Assembly (NCBI GenBank): GCA_964343195.1
Contig: CAYFIR010000138.1
Location: 1 to 17,335 of the forward strand
From: CAYVAP01 sp964343195
Lineage (GTDB): Bacteria; Bacteroidota; Bacteroidia; J057
Reading direction: 5' to 3'
Length of the DNA: 17,335 bases
The translations under genes and the position numbers were made by a program. The notes beneath the pieces were generated by a model. The model did no database searches, had not been told where the DNA came from, and worked only from the letters and a program-made list of their open reading frames with translations. Each line of letters starts with the position of its first letter. Position 1 is the first letter of the stretch. Below are positions 1-5,710 of the stretch, piece after piece.

Positions 1-79
1 GAGGGAGATGGCCTGTGCGACAGAGGGAGGAACCCAGGATTTTATAGAGCTACTTTCTCCCCTACAAAAGAAGTAAGCA
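1..79. repeat. Intergenic direct repeat, copy 1 (cut by window edge)
   Basis: This stretch matches 200-278 with scattered differences, at an offset of exactly 199 bp. Both copies begin with a GAGGGAGA-like block, contain a GAGGGAGGAA block, and end in the identical run CTACAAAAGAAGTAAGCA. No coding sequence fits it. It resembles the non-coding dispersed repeats common between genes in Bacteroidota, but I cannot name a family. The left end may lie outside the window. Confidence 0.6.
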
Positions 80-199
80 AGAAAAGTTCGGCATTTCAGG
101 CTGCCCTGCAAGCCGCCCCGAGCGCCAAATGCCGGGCCAGCGCCGCCACAAGCGTGCTTTAGACCTTTACCCAAGTGCCACTGCGAGTATCTCCCTTTG

Positions 200-278
200 G
201 AGGGAGAGGCTTGTGCGAGAGAGGGAGGAATCTGAAAGTTCAATGTGCTACATTCCCCCCCTACAAAAGAAGTAAGCA
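200..278. repeat. Intergenic direct repeat, copy 2
   Basis: Second copy of the repeat at 1-79. Its left edge coincides with a small palindrome, CTCCCTTTGGAGGGAG, at 191-206. The space between the copies (80-199) holds no convincing gene. The copy lies just downstream of the stop of the leftward DUF4625 gene and could sit in its 3' untranslated region. Confidence 0.6.
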
Positions 279-301
279 TCCCAGCGAGTCGGATCGGCAT
301 T

Positions 302-1117
302 TTATTCCCCGACTTCTACTGTGAACCTGGCCCGGTTGCTTTCGTTATTGACTCCATCATAGGCTGACAAAACGAACTCATAGGTCCCGGTGGTGAAGGT
401 TTGAGGAATCTCATAACTGAAGTCAAAGCCAGCGCGGTCTCCCTGGGTCTCTGGCCAGAGGATTTCTTCGGCTTCGAAGAGATTTCCGCTGTTGGTCCCC
501 TGGTAAGTCAGTAACAACCGACCGTTCCCCCCTTCTCCCAAGGAATAATTGTCCCGCACACTTCCAGTAAAGTTCAAACTTTCACCACGGCTGATGCCAA
601 AACTGGCCTCGTCCGGTGCCGTTACTGAAAGCTGCGGTGCCAGGGTATCCACCATATTGAGAATGCGCAGGTCGTAATAATTGGCCAGGGGATCTTCATT
701 TCCCGCCAGGTCAATCACCTGTACCTGAAAGTGGTAGGCCCCCGCCGTTACGTCGTCGGGAACCTCTAAACTACGGCTAACGGCCTGCTCGGTACCGCTA
801 AGGTCGATTACCTCCAGTAAAGACCAGTCTTCTGTGCCTCGGGCATGGCCGTGGCAGTCAAAGTTGCTGTGAATGTCGATTTTGTATTGCGACAGGCCTT
901 CATTGTCTCTAAAAATGATGTCAAACTCCAGGGTTTGACCTCCCAGTAGATAAAAAACATTCTCTGCCTCTTCTCCACAAATAAACCCAGATGCAGGCTG
1001 AGGACTAAAGCTAACCACCTCAGCAACAGGAGCTTCTACATCTACTTCTCCTTTACATCCTCCCCAGAAAAGGGTAACCGTGGCCAACATCAAAAACCAA
1101 AATGATCGAAACTCCAT
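302..1117 (-). CDS. DUF4625-family lipoprotein (copy 1)
   Basis: A 271-residue exported lipoprotein. The N-terminus has a short hydrophobic segment ending in a lipobox-like FWGGC with the lipidated cysteine at residue 21. The mature part resembles DUF4625, a Bacteroidota family of all-beta lipoproteins of unknown function. The motif IHSNFDCHGHA (about residues 82-92) concentrates histidine, aspartate and cysteine and is the obvious metal-site candidate; it is conserved in the paralogue at 5711-6529, which aligns over the whole length. The gene diverges from the TonB receptor at 1200, and the single operator at 1164-1182 lies between them. A TAAACTTG element (minus strand, 1154-1147) 30 bp before the ATG is one mismatch from TAnnTTTG. 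An envelope zinc-binding or zinc-handover role is inferred only from motif and context. Confidence 0.88.
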   Translation of the reverse strand: MEFRSFWFLMLATVTLFWGGCKGEVDVEAPVAEVVSFSPQPASGFICGEEAENVFYLLGGQTLEFDIIFRDNEGLSQYKIDIHSNFDCHGHARGTEDWSLLEVIDLSGTEQAVSRSLEVPDDVTAGAYHFQVQVIDLAGNEDPLANYYDLRILNMVDTLAPQLSVTAPDEASFGISRGESLNFTGSVRDNYSLGEGGNGRLLLTYQGTNSGNLFEAEEILWPETQGDRAGFDFSYEIPQTFTTGTYEFVLSAYDGVNNESNRARFTVEVGE

Positions 1118-1146
1118 GTAACAAGTTGAGTTAAATTATTTCCTTA

Positions 1147-1154
1147 CAAGTTTA
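1147..1154 (-). promoter_or_regulatory. Candidate -7 element of the DUF4625 copy 1 promoter
   Basis: TAAACTTG on the minus strand matches the Bacteroidota consensus TAnnTTTG with one mismatch. It ends 30 bp before the ATG, the same distance seen for the other promoters in this cluster, and the palindromic operator lies immediately upstream of it. Confidence 0.4.
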
Positions 1155-1163
1155 ACCATTATT

Positions 1164-1182
1164 TTTGCAACCTTGTTGCAAT
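1164..1182. promoter_or_regulatory. Zur-like operator 1, with -7 element of the TonB receptor
   Basis: TTTGCAACCTTGTTGCAAT, centre 1173, is a palindrome with GCAAC and GTTGC half-sites three bases apart. On the plus strand TATTTTTG (1160-1167) is a perfect TAnnTTTG element overlapping the left half-site, and the receptor ATG is 27 bp from the centre. This is the only operator of the cluster without a partner 38 bp away; I looked near 1135 and 1211 and found none. It probably controls both divergent genes. Confidence 0.72.
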
Positions 1183-1199
1183 AAGCTCAGACTTTTTCA

Positions 1200-3680
1200 A
1201 TGACAGAGGCCCAATTTGATGAATATATTTCCTTTTCCCACCGCCCGGCGGAGACCTCCGTCTGGAGGAATGCTCATTGGACGAAGTCCATCCAAAGTTG
1301 GGTTGGTGTCTGTCTGCTTATTGGGTGGCTGTTGCTCCCTTTTGGTCTTTCCGCTCAGGCAGCCCCACAGGGAGGTCGCATATTCGGAACGATAACCGAT
1401 GTGGCAGGTAATCCAATGCCAGCGGTAACTCTCTGGTTGTTACCAGATTCCATGGCTTGTCTCAGTGGGGAAGAAGGTCAATTTGAGTTTGGGGGCCTCC
1501 AGGCTGGAGACTACCAGCTATTCATTTCCCTTAGTGGTTTTGAGCCTGAGACTCTTTCTGTACACCTATCCCGCAACGATCAACTGGAACTCCGGGCCCG
1601 CCTGCTCACCAATGAACGCCTGCTGGCCGAAGTAGAAATCGTAGATGAGCACGCCAAGCAGGAGGATTTGCTTGCCACGGAGCATTTGAACGCCAACGAT
1701 CTGGCCCGCAATGTTCAGGGGAATTTTGCTCAGAGTTTGGGGAAACTCCCCGGTTTGGACGCCATCAACACCGGAATGGGCATTGCCAAACCCGTCATCC
1801 GGGGCTTATCCTTCAACCGTGTGGTCGTCAATGACCGGGGGATCAAACAGCAGGGTCAACAATGGGGAGCTGACCACGGGCTTGAGATCGATGCATTTTC
1901 CGTTTCGCGGGTCGAAGTAGTCAAAGGGCCTGCCTCCCTCCAGTACGGATCTGACGGACTCGGAGGAGTCATCAACCTGATGCCAGCTCCTATTCCTGAG
2001 CAAAATAGCATCAGCGGACAGGTGATTGCGTTGGGCAAAAGCAACAACCAGCACCTGGGCGGAGCGGCACAATTCAACCTCAACCGGAATGATTTATGGC
2101 TTTCTCTTCGCTATACCCGTCAGGATTTTGGGGACTACCGGGTACCGGCGGATACCTTTGTGTATCAGGGTTTTGTGTTACCGCTTTTCGATGGATACCT
2201 CAAGAATTCCGCAGGGGAAGAAGAAAACCGTGAGGTCGAGGTAGGGCTGCGGCGTGACTGGGGAGTAACCCGTTTGACTTACAGCCATTATCGACTGGTT
2301 TCGGGCCTGTTTTCCGGAGCCGTAGGAGTACCTCGCAGCTATGCCCTGCAACCTGATGGAAACCACCGGGATGTGGACCTTCCCTCCCAGGCCGTGGATC
2401 ATTACAAAGTGCTTTTTAACCAAACTCTGTTACTGGGGAATGGCCACCTTAACCTCAACCTCGGCTATCAGCACAACAAACGCCGGGAGTTTGGCTTTCC
2501 GGAATTTCACAATCAGCCAGAAATTGATTTTGGCAATACCCTGGCCATTGGCCTGGATTTAAAAACTCTGAGTGGCAACCTCCACTATGAGCATCGGCTT
2601 TCTCCCCGATGGAAAAATACCTACGGAGTTAGCCTGGAGCACCAGCAAAATGTGCGAAGCGGCTGGGAGTTTTTGCTGCCGGATTTCCAAACCTGGCGGG
2701 GAGGTTCTTTTGTCATTTCTCACTTTGAACCAGAAAACTCTTCCTGGCGATTTAGCGGAGGGCTACGAGCGGATGTAGGAACCAATCAAAGCGATTTCTT
2801 CCAGCGCTACGTCTGGAACAGCAATGGCCGCATCACCGATTCTCTTTCCGTACCAGCTACAGATGACCTTTTCGTGAATTGGTCTGGTTCTCTGGGCGGA
2901 CGCTACACTTTGAGAAAGGATCAGGCCTGGCTCAAGTTTCACCTGGGCAAAAGCTTTCGTGTTCCCTACCCTTCCGAGACTGTTTCCAATGGGGTCCACC
3001 ACGGGACTTTCCGGCATGAGCAGGGCAATCCGGACCTGCGCTCTGAGCATGGCTATCAGTTAGACCTGGGATTGGACTGGGTGACGCCTCGGCTGGAAGC
3101 CCATCTGGCCACGTACTTTAACTATTTCAACAACTTCATCTACCTGGGTCCTTCGGGCAAACTCTCTACCTTGCCCGAAGCCGGGCAGATTTTTCGCTAT
3201 CAGCAACATGACGCCCTGTACAGTGGCTTTGAGCTGGATTATCGCTGGCGCATTTCCGAAAACTGGAGCCTGTACCAGGCTGCGGAGTACGTCTGGAACC
3301 TCAACCTCGATACCTACCTTTCGCTGCCATTTACCCCGCAGCCTTCCCTGCTGAGCGAACTCAACTATACCTGGGAACCTGCGAGTCCCCGATGGACAGA
3401 GGTCTATGCGACCCTCACCCACCGATACGTCCTGGCCAATGGCCCCAATCGTGTGGACCGAAATGAGCGCACCACTCCGGCCTACCAACTCTTCGATGCC
3501 TCGGTGGGAACGACACTTCAGTGGGACGACTTTCGGGTAGAAATCAGCCTACAGGGACAGAACCTGCTCAACACCCCCTACCTCAATCACCTGAGCCGCT
3601 ACCGCCTGATCAACATCCCCGAGCAGGGCCGCAACCTGGTACTGCTGATCAAGGTGCCGTTTGGGCATAGGTTTCGGTGA
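1200..3680 (+). CDS. TonB-dependent outer-membrane receptor, probably for zinc or a zinc complex
   Basis: An 826-residue receptor. Visible in order: an unusually long charged N-terminal stretch (1-32), a hydrophobic signal core (33-50) with likely cleavage after AQA near 54, a CarboxypepD_reg-like beta-sandwich (about 58-135), a TonB plug (about 160-262) with VIRGLSFNRVVVNDRG, VEVVKGPASLQYGSDGLGG and INL, and a long beta-barrel to the C-terminus. The ATG at 1200 is the only reasonable start: I find no other ATG, GTG or TTG ahead of the signal core, and it sits 27 bp from the operator centre. The zinc substrate is inferred from that operator and the neighbouring genes, since barrel sequence does not reveal substrate. 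The N-terminal stretch contains three adjacent DNA palindromes (1241-1290), suggesting a repeat inserted into the coding sequence. A stop at 3678-3680 is followed by palindromic repeats. Confidence 0.92.
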   Translation: MTEAQFDEYISFSHRPAETSVWRNAHWTKSIQSWVGVCLLIGWLLLPFGLSAQAAPQGGRIFGTITDVAGNPMPAVTLWLLPDSMACLSGEEGQFEFGGLQAGDYQLFISLSGFEPETLSVHLSRNDQLELRARLLTNERLLAEVEIVDEHAKQEDLLATEHLNANDLARNVQGNFAQSLGKLPGLDAINTGMGIAKPVIRGLSFNRVVVNDRGIKQQGQQWGADHGLEIDAFSVSRVEVVKGPASLQYGSDGLGGVINLMPAPIPEQNSISGQVIALGKSNNQHLGGAAQFNLNRNDLWLSLRYTRQDFGDYRVPADTFVYQGFVLPLFDGYLKNSAGEEENREVEVGLRRDWGVTRLTYSHYRLVSGLFSGAVGVPRSYALQPDGNHRDVDLPSQAVDHYKVLFNQTLLLGNGHLNLNLGYQHNKRREFGFPEFHNQPEIDFGNTLAIGLDLKTLSGNLHYEHRLSPRWKNTYGVSLEHQQNVRSGWEFLLPDFQTWRGGSFVISHFEPENSSWRFSGGLRADVGTNQSDFFQRYVWNSNGRITDSLSVPATDDLFVNWSGSLGGRYTLRKDQAWLKFHLGKSFRVPYPSETVSNGVHHGTFRHEQGNPDLRSEHGYQLDLGLDWVTPRLEAHLATYFNYFNNFIYLGPSGKLSTLPEAGQIFRYQQHDALYSGFELDYRWRISENWSLYQAAEYVWNLNLDTYLSLPFTPQPSLLSELNYTWEPASPRWTEVYATLTHRYVLANGPNRVDRNERTTPAYQLFDASVGTTLQWDDFRVEISLQGQNLLNTPYLNHLSRYRLINIPEQGRNLVLLIKVPFGHRFR
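1241..1290. repeat. Cluster of three palindromes inside the receptor's 5' coding region
   Basis: Three palindromes follow one another: CCGCCCGGCGG (1241-1251), CCTCCGTCTGGAGG (1255-1268) and TGGACGAAGTCCA (1278-1290). Between the last two lies GGAATGCTCAT (1267-1277), which recurs at 4698-4708 in the leader of another operator-controlled unit. The cluster is in frame and encodes roughly residues 15-30 of the receptor, just ahead of the signal-peptide core. This looks like an intergenic palindromic element captured as coding sequence. Confidence 0.6.
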
Positions 3681-3685
3681 GGAGG

Positions 3686-3711
3686 ATGCTTGCCTGGGAC
3701 TAAAGTCGCCA
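3686..3711. repeat. Palindromic intergenic repeat, copy 1 (half element)
   Basis: These 26 bases are identical to 3767-3792, at an offset of 81 bp. Copy 1 has the left arm and centre of the palindrome but continues into unrelated sequence, so it cannot form the full stem. It begins five bases after the receptor stop codon. Confidence 0.7.
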
Positions 3712-3766
3712 CAGAACATGGTTTTCTGCTTCGCGGGATTTCGCTACGCTCAACAGGGATCAGGGA

Positions 3767-3798
3767 ATGCTTGCCTGGGACTAAAGTCGCCAGGCAAG
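3767..3798. repeat. Palindromic intergenic repeat, copy 2 (full stem-loop)
   Basis: Outer arms CTTGCCTGG (3770-3778) and CCAGGCAAG (3790-3798) are perfect inverted repeats, and the centre GACTAAAGTC continues the symmetry with one extra G. The stem is strong and could terminate or stabilise the receptor transcript, although no T-run follows on the plus strand. The rest of 3799-3912 has no feature I can identify. Confidence 0.7.
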
Positions 3799-3912
3799 TT
3801 GGGTTGGCTGTTGTGCCAGTGAGGGGTACAAGTATTCAGGGCGCAAGGTTCAGGGATCAGGTAGCACAGGTAATCATACTTCATACCTTCATACCCAGTA
3901 TTTCCTCCATAC

Positions 3913-3947
3913 AAAAAACCCTCCTCAGCTTCGGCCAAGAAGGGTTT
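3913..3947 (-). terminator. Rho-independent terminator of the His-rich lipoprotein gene
   Basis: Read on the minus strand, AAACCCTTCT pairs with AGGAGGGTTT across a short loop, one mismatch apart, and the stem is followed directly by six T residues. It starts 24 bp after the stop codon of the leftward gene ending at 3971. Position, stem and T-run all fit an intrinsic terminator. Confidence 0.75.
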
Positions 3948-3970
3948 GAGTGAACGATGAAATTCGCTCG

Positions 3971-4372
3971 CTAGGGAATAGAGAATTCGATGTCGCCGAA
4001 CTCTACCTCTTCGCAGTCATGGTCCAGGCAGACTTCTGCCTCCAGGTGGAAGGTCGTACCAGCAGGATAGCTGGAAAGATCTACCTCTTCTTCAAATACG
4101 AACTCTTCCGCGTGGTCATGCTGATGGAAATCCAGGATCAGGTCATTGACATCTCCGTCTGGGTGAAGCATAACTTCCACGTCGTGAAGGTCCCCATTGG
4201 TAGCGGTAAAGTGAATGTGGATGTGCACATCGCTTGCATCGGTTACGATTTCGCCTGCCATAGGCTCTTCAAATTCGATCTCGACCGAAGTAACAGCCTC
4301 CTGCTTACAGGAAGTCAGGCCAAAAAGTGCCAGGCCCAACAGGATAACCAGTAGTTTGGTAATTTGATTCAT
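3971..4372 (-). CDS. His- and acid-rich lipoprotein, putative zinc binder
   Basis: A 133-residue exported lipoprotein with lipobox GLTSC (lipidated Cys 22). The mature protein is strongly acidic and carries metal-ligand clusters: HIHIH (50-54), an HQHDH cluster (83-87), and CLDHDCEE (115-122), spaced along what look like beta strands. I do not recognise a named family; it may be a small beta-sandwich domain. Two operators (centres 4398 and 4437) lie upstream, and a perfect TATGTTTG element overlaps the proximal one 32 bp before the ATG. A good terminator follows, so it is probably a single-gene transcript. Periplasm-facing zinc binding or buffering is inferred from composition and regulation. 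Homologous domains in copper or nickel proteins cannot be excluded. Confidence 0.85.
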   Translation of the reverse strand: MNQITKLLVILLGLALFGLTSCKQEAVTSVEIEFEEPMAGEIVTDASDVHIHIHFTATNGDLHDVEVMLHPDGDVNDLILDFHQHDHAEEFVFEEEVDLSSYPAGTTFHLEAEVCLDHDCEEVEFGDIEFSIP

Positions 4373-4388
4373 GTCTTTGATAAGGTTA

Positions 4389-4407
4389 TTTGCAATACTG
4401 TTGCAAA
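4389..4407. promoter_or_regulatory. Zur-like operator 2 (proximal to the 3971-4372 gene) with -7 element
   Basis: TTTGCAATACTGTTGCAAA, centre 4398, is a near-perfect palindrome with one mismatched pair. On the minus strand TATGTTTG (4411-4404) is an exact TAnnTTTG element overlapping the half-site. The ATG at 4372 is 26 bp from the centre. The partner site is 39 bp upstream. Confidence 0.72.
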
Positions 4408-4427
4408 CATACGACTAGCGAGCACTT

Positions 4428-4446
4428 TTTGCAACATGTTTGCAAA
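4428..4446. promoter_or_regulatory. Zur-like operator 3 (distal to the 3971-4372 gene)
   Basis: TTTGCAACATGTTTGCAAA, centre 4437, differs from the consensus at one half-site base. It lies 39 bp from operator 2, where the other three pairs are 38 bp apart. Confidence 0.66.
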
Positions 4447-4463
4447 AAATACCCAGACTTCCT

Positions 4464-4502
4464 TTAGGTCCGCAAGGCAACCTAACCCCTTAGCATATGG
4501 GG
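4464..4502. other. Two small inverted repeats between divergent operator pairs
   Basis: TTAGGT (4464-4469) pairs with ACCTAA (4480-4485), and CCCC (4486-4489) pairs with GGGG (4499-4502). They fill the gap between the leftward operator pair (4389-4446) and the rightward pair (4536-4592). They may be insignificant or may separate two divergent transcription units. I see no gene here. Confidence 0.35.
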
Positions 4503-4535
4503 AGGAAATAGCCTTTAAACATAGGCCATAAGACA

Positions 4536-4554
4536 GATGCAATATTGTTGCAAA
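4536..4554. promoter_or_regulatory. Zur-like operator 4 (distal, rightward unit)
   Basis: Half-sites GCAAT (4539-4543) and GTTGC (4547-4551), centre 4545. The outer left bases deviate from the consensus. It is exactly 38 bp from operator 5. Confidence 0.64.
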
Positions 4555-4573
4555 TACAAAACCATTATCTATA

Positions 4574-4592
4574 TTTGCAACAATATTGCATA
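4574..4592. promoter_or_regulatory. Zur-like operator 5 (proximal, rightward unit) with -7 element
   Basis: TTTGCAACAATATTGCATA, centre 4583. TATATTTG (4570-4577) is a perfect plus-strand TAnnTTTG element running into the left half-site. The next solid gene starts only at 4830, so the transcript should have a leader of roughly 240 nt. Confidence 0.68.
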
Positions 4593-4885
4593 AACTAATC
4601 ACACACCGATTAACCCGATGGGGTTGGCTGGCAGTAGCGGTACTGCTAGCCTGGCTGGTGCAACCTTGTCAGCACCAAGCGGGCCAAAGCTGCGTGCGGA
4701 ATGCTCATCCAACGGTTCAGGGCTTTGGGATGCCCAGACCTGAGCCCAGGCCCAGGCCTAAGGTCGTGCGTCTGGACCCAGCTCCCGTCAACATACGCCA
4801 AACTCCATTTTCTGACAACATCTCTCACCATGATTCGATACCTCTTCGGAATAAGCCTGCTGATTTTGATGTCATGCCAAACTAG
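4586..4885 (+). CDS. Possible small membrane or exported protein (uncertain)
   Basis: An open frame of 99 codons begins with a TTG inside operator 5. It would encode a basic N-terminus, a hydrophobic segment near residues 13-26 (WLAVAVLLAWLV), then a Cys/His-containing and proline-rich tail with PRPEPRPRP. The pattern of charge then hydrophobic core is signal-peptide-like. Against it: the start lies in the operator and almost at the expected transcription start, and the frame overlaps the next gene by 56 bases. A competing ATG at 4618 opens another frame of only 41 codons, ending at 4743. The same DNA forms a strong stem-loop (4626-4651). I know no family. It may be non-coding leader. Confidence 0.22.
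   Translation: MHKLITHRLTRWGWLAVAVLLAWLVQPCQHQAGQSCVRNAHPTVQGFGMPRPEPRPRPKVVRLDPAPVNIRQTPFSDNISHHDSIPLRNKPADFDVMPN
4626..4651 (+). other. Stem-loop in the leader of the His-rich lipoprotein unit
   Basis: GGCTGGCAGTA (4626-4636) and TACTGCTAGCC (4641-4651) pair over eleven positions with one mismatch, leaving a GCGG loop. The element begins about 45 nt after the expected transcription start. Further downstream, 4698-4708 repeats an 11-mer found in the palindrome cluster of the TonB receptor gene. A regulatory role is possible but unproven. Confidence 0.45.
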
Positions 4886-5270
4886 TGAGGAGCCAGACCC
4901 TCAGCTGAAACGTGCGTTTGAGGTGCACGAAATGGCGTTGGAGGTTCAGGACTCTCTACAAATCGAACTCCAAGCTTTGGCTAACAGGCCTTTGCCTCCT
5001 GAGCAGCAGCAAGCCCTTGTGGACATACAGGACACCCACGCGCAGTGGAAAGAATTGCTGGTAGAAGTACCCGGCTTCGAACATGCCGAGGGCCATGACC
5101 ACGACCACGATCATTCGCATGGACATGACGCAACCACAGAGGTCCTGCAAAGCCTACCGCCGGAGGAAATCCTGAAAATTCAGGAAGCGCTCCTGCAGGA
5201 AGTACAACGTCTGCTCGACGAAGCACACCGCCTGTCACGGATAACGGAAGAGAAACATCCCAACCCTTAA
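4830..5270 (+). CDS. His-rich helical lipoprotein, putative zinc-binding
   Basis: A 146-residue lipoprotein starting MIRYLFGISLLILMSC, lipobox LMSC with Cys 16. The mature chain is rich in Glu, Gln and Leu and looks largely helical, with two helical regions (about 24-80 and 107-142) flanking a histidine/aspartate stretch at 85-99 (HAEGHDHDHDHSHGHD) of the kind found in zinc transporters and zinc-binding periplasmic proteins. The ATG at 4830 is chosen because it places the signal sequence at the N-terminus; the frame is open further upstream but gives no signal there. The stop is followed after four bases by the next gene, so the two are cotranscribed. The promoter with operators 4 and 5 is about 250 bp upstream. 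Metal identity is inferred from context. No named family recognised. Confidence 0.85.
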   Translation: MIRYLFGISLLILMSCQTSEEPDPQLKRAFEVHEMALEVQDSLQIELQALANRPLPPEQQQALVDIQDTHAQWKELLVEVPGFEHAEGHDHDHDHSHGHDATTEVLQSLPPEEILKIQEALLQEVQRLLDEAHRLSRITEEKHPNP

Positions 5271-5274
5271 CCAT

Positions 5275-5703
5275 ATGAGATATTGCCTATTGGGCCTCCT
5301 TATTCTGTTTGGAAACAGCCTCATGGCCCAAACCGTGATAGATTGGACACAATTGGCGGAAGTACATTACGTCCGTCAAATAGACTTGAGCACCGGGTAC
5401 CCGGTAGATCGGCCGCGCTTCAGTAGAGGAATAAAAGCCCTGGAAGGCGAAGTAATTGAAATAGGTGGGTATCTTTTGCCACTGGATGTATCAGGAGAGG
5501 CCTTTGCGCTTTCTCGCTACCCATTTTCGGCCTGCTTTTTCTGTGGTGGAGCAGGGTTAGAGTCGGTTATGAATGTCTGGTTTGTCGAGGTGAAGCGGGA
5601 TTATCGCCTGGATCAATACGTTACACTTCGGGGCACATTGCGCCTGAGCGACAGCGGACATGATTTGCTTTACCTGCTGGAAGATGCCAAGGAGGTACGG
5701 TGA
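5275..5703 (+). CDS. Secreted DUF3299-like protein with a CxxC pair
   Basis: A 142-residue protein with a signal peptide ending at about AQ (residues 1-19). The body contains GEVIEIGGYLLPL (about 58-70), PFSACFFCGGAGLESVM (83-99) and VTLRGTLRL (116-124), a small OB-like beta arrangement that I associate with DUF3299-type proteins, a family I recall from zinc-uptake gene neighbourhoods; the assignment is tentative. Cys 87 and Cys 90 form a CxxC pair suitable for metal binding or disulfide formation. It starts four bases after the previous stop, so it is the second gene of that unit. It meets the leftward DUF4625 gene tail to tail, with only seven bases between the stop codons. A role in periplasmic metal handling is inference. 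Confidence 0.85.
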   Translation: MRYCLLGLLILFGNSLMAQTVIDWTQLAEVHYVRQIDLSTGYPVDRPRFSRGIKALEGEVIEIGGYLLPLDVSGEAFALSRYPFSACFFCGGAGLESVMNVWFVEVKRDYRLDQYVTLRGTLRLSDSGHDLLYLLEDAKEVR

Positions 5704-5710
5704 GCAGCTT

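Noticed and set aside
3690..3953. Plus-strand open frame after the TonB receptor
   Set aside because: Its repeated PGTKVA words are translations of the palindromic direct repeats, and its end runs through the terminator of the opposite gene.
3950..4354. Plus-strand 134-codon frame
   Set aside because: It is exactly antisense to the lipoprotein gene 3971-4372, which has a lipobox, an operator pair and a terminator.
4369..4602. Minus-strand frame across the intergenic region
   Set aside because: It runs through four operators and two inverted repeats, and its peptide has no recognisable family or plausible start context.
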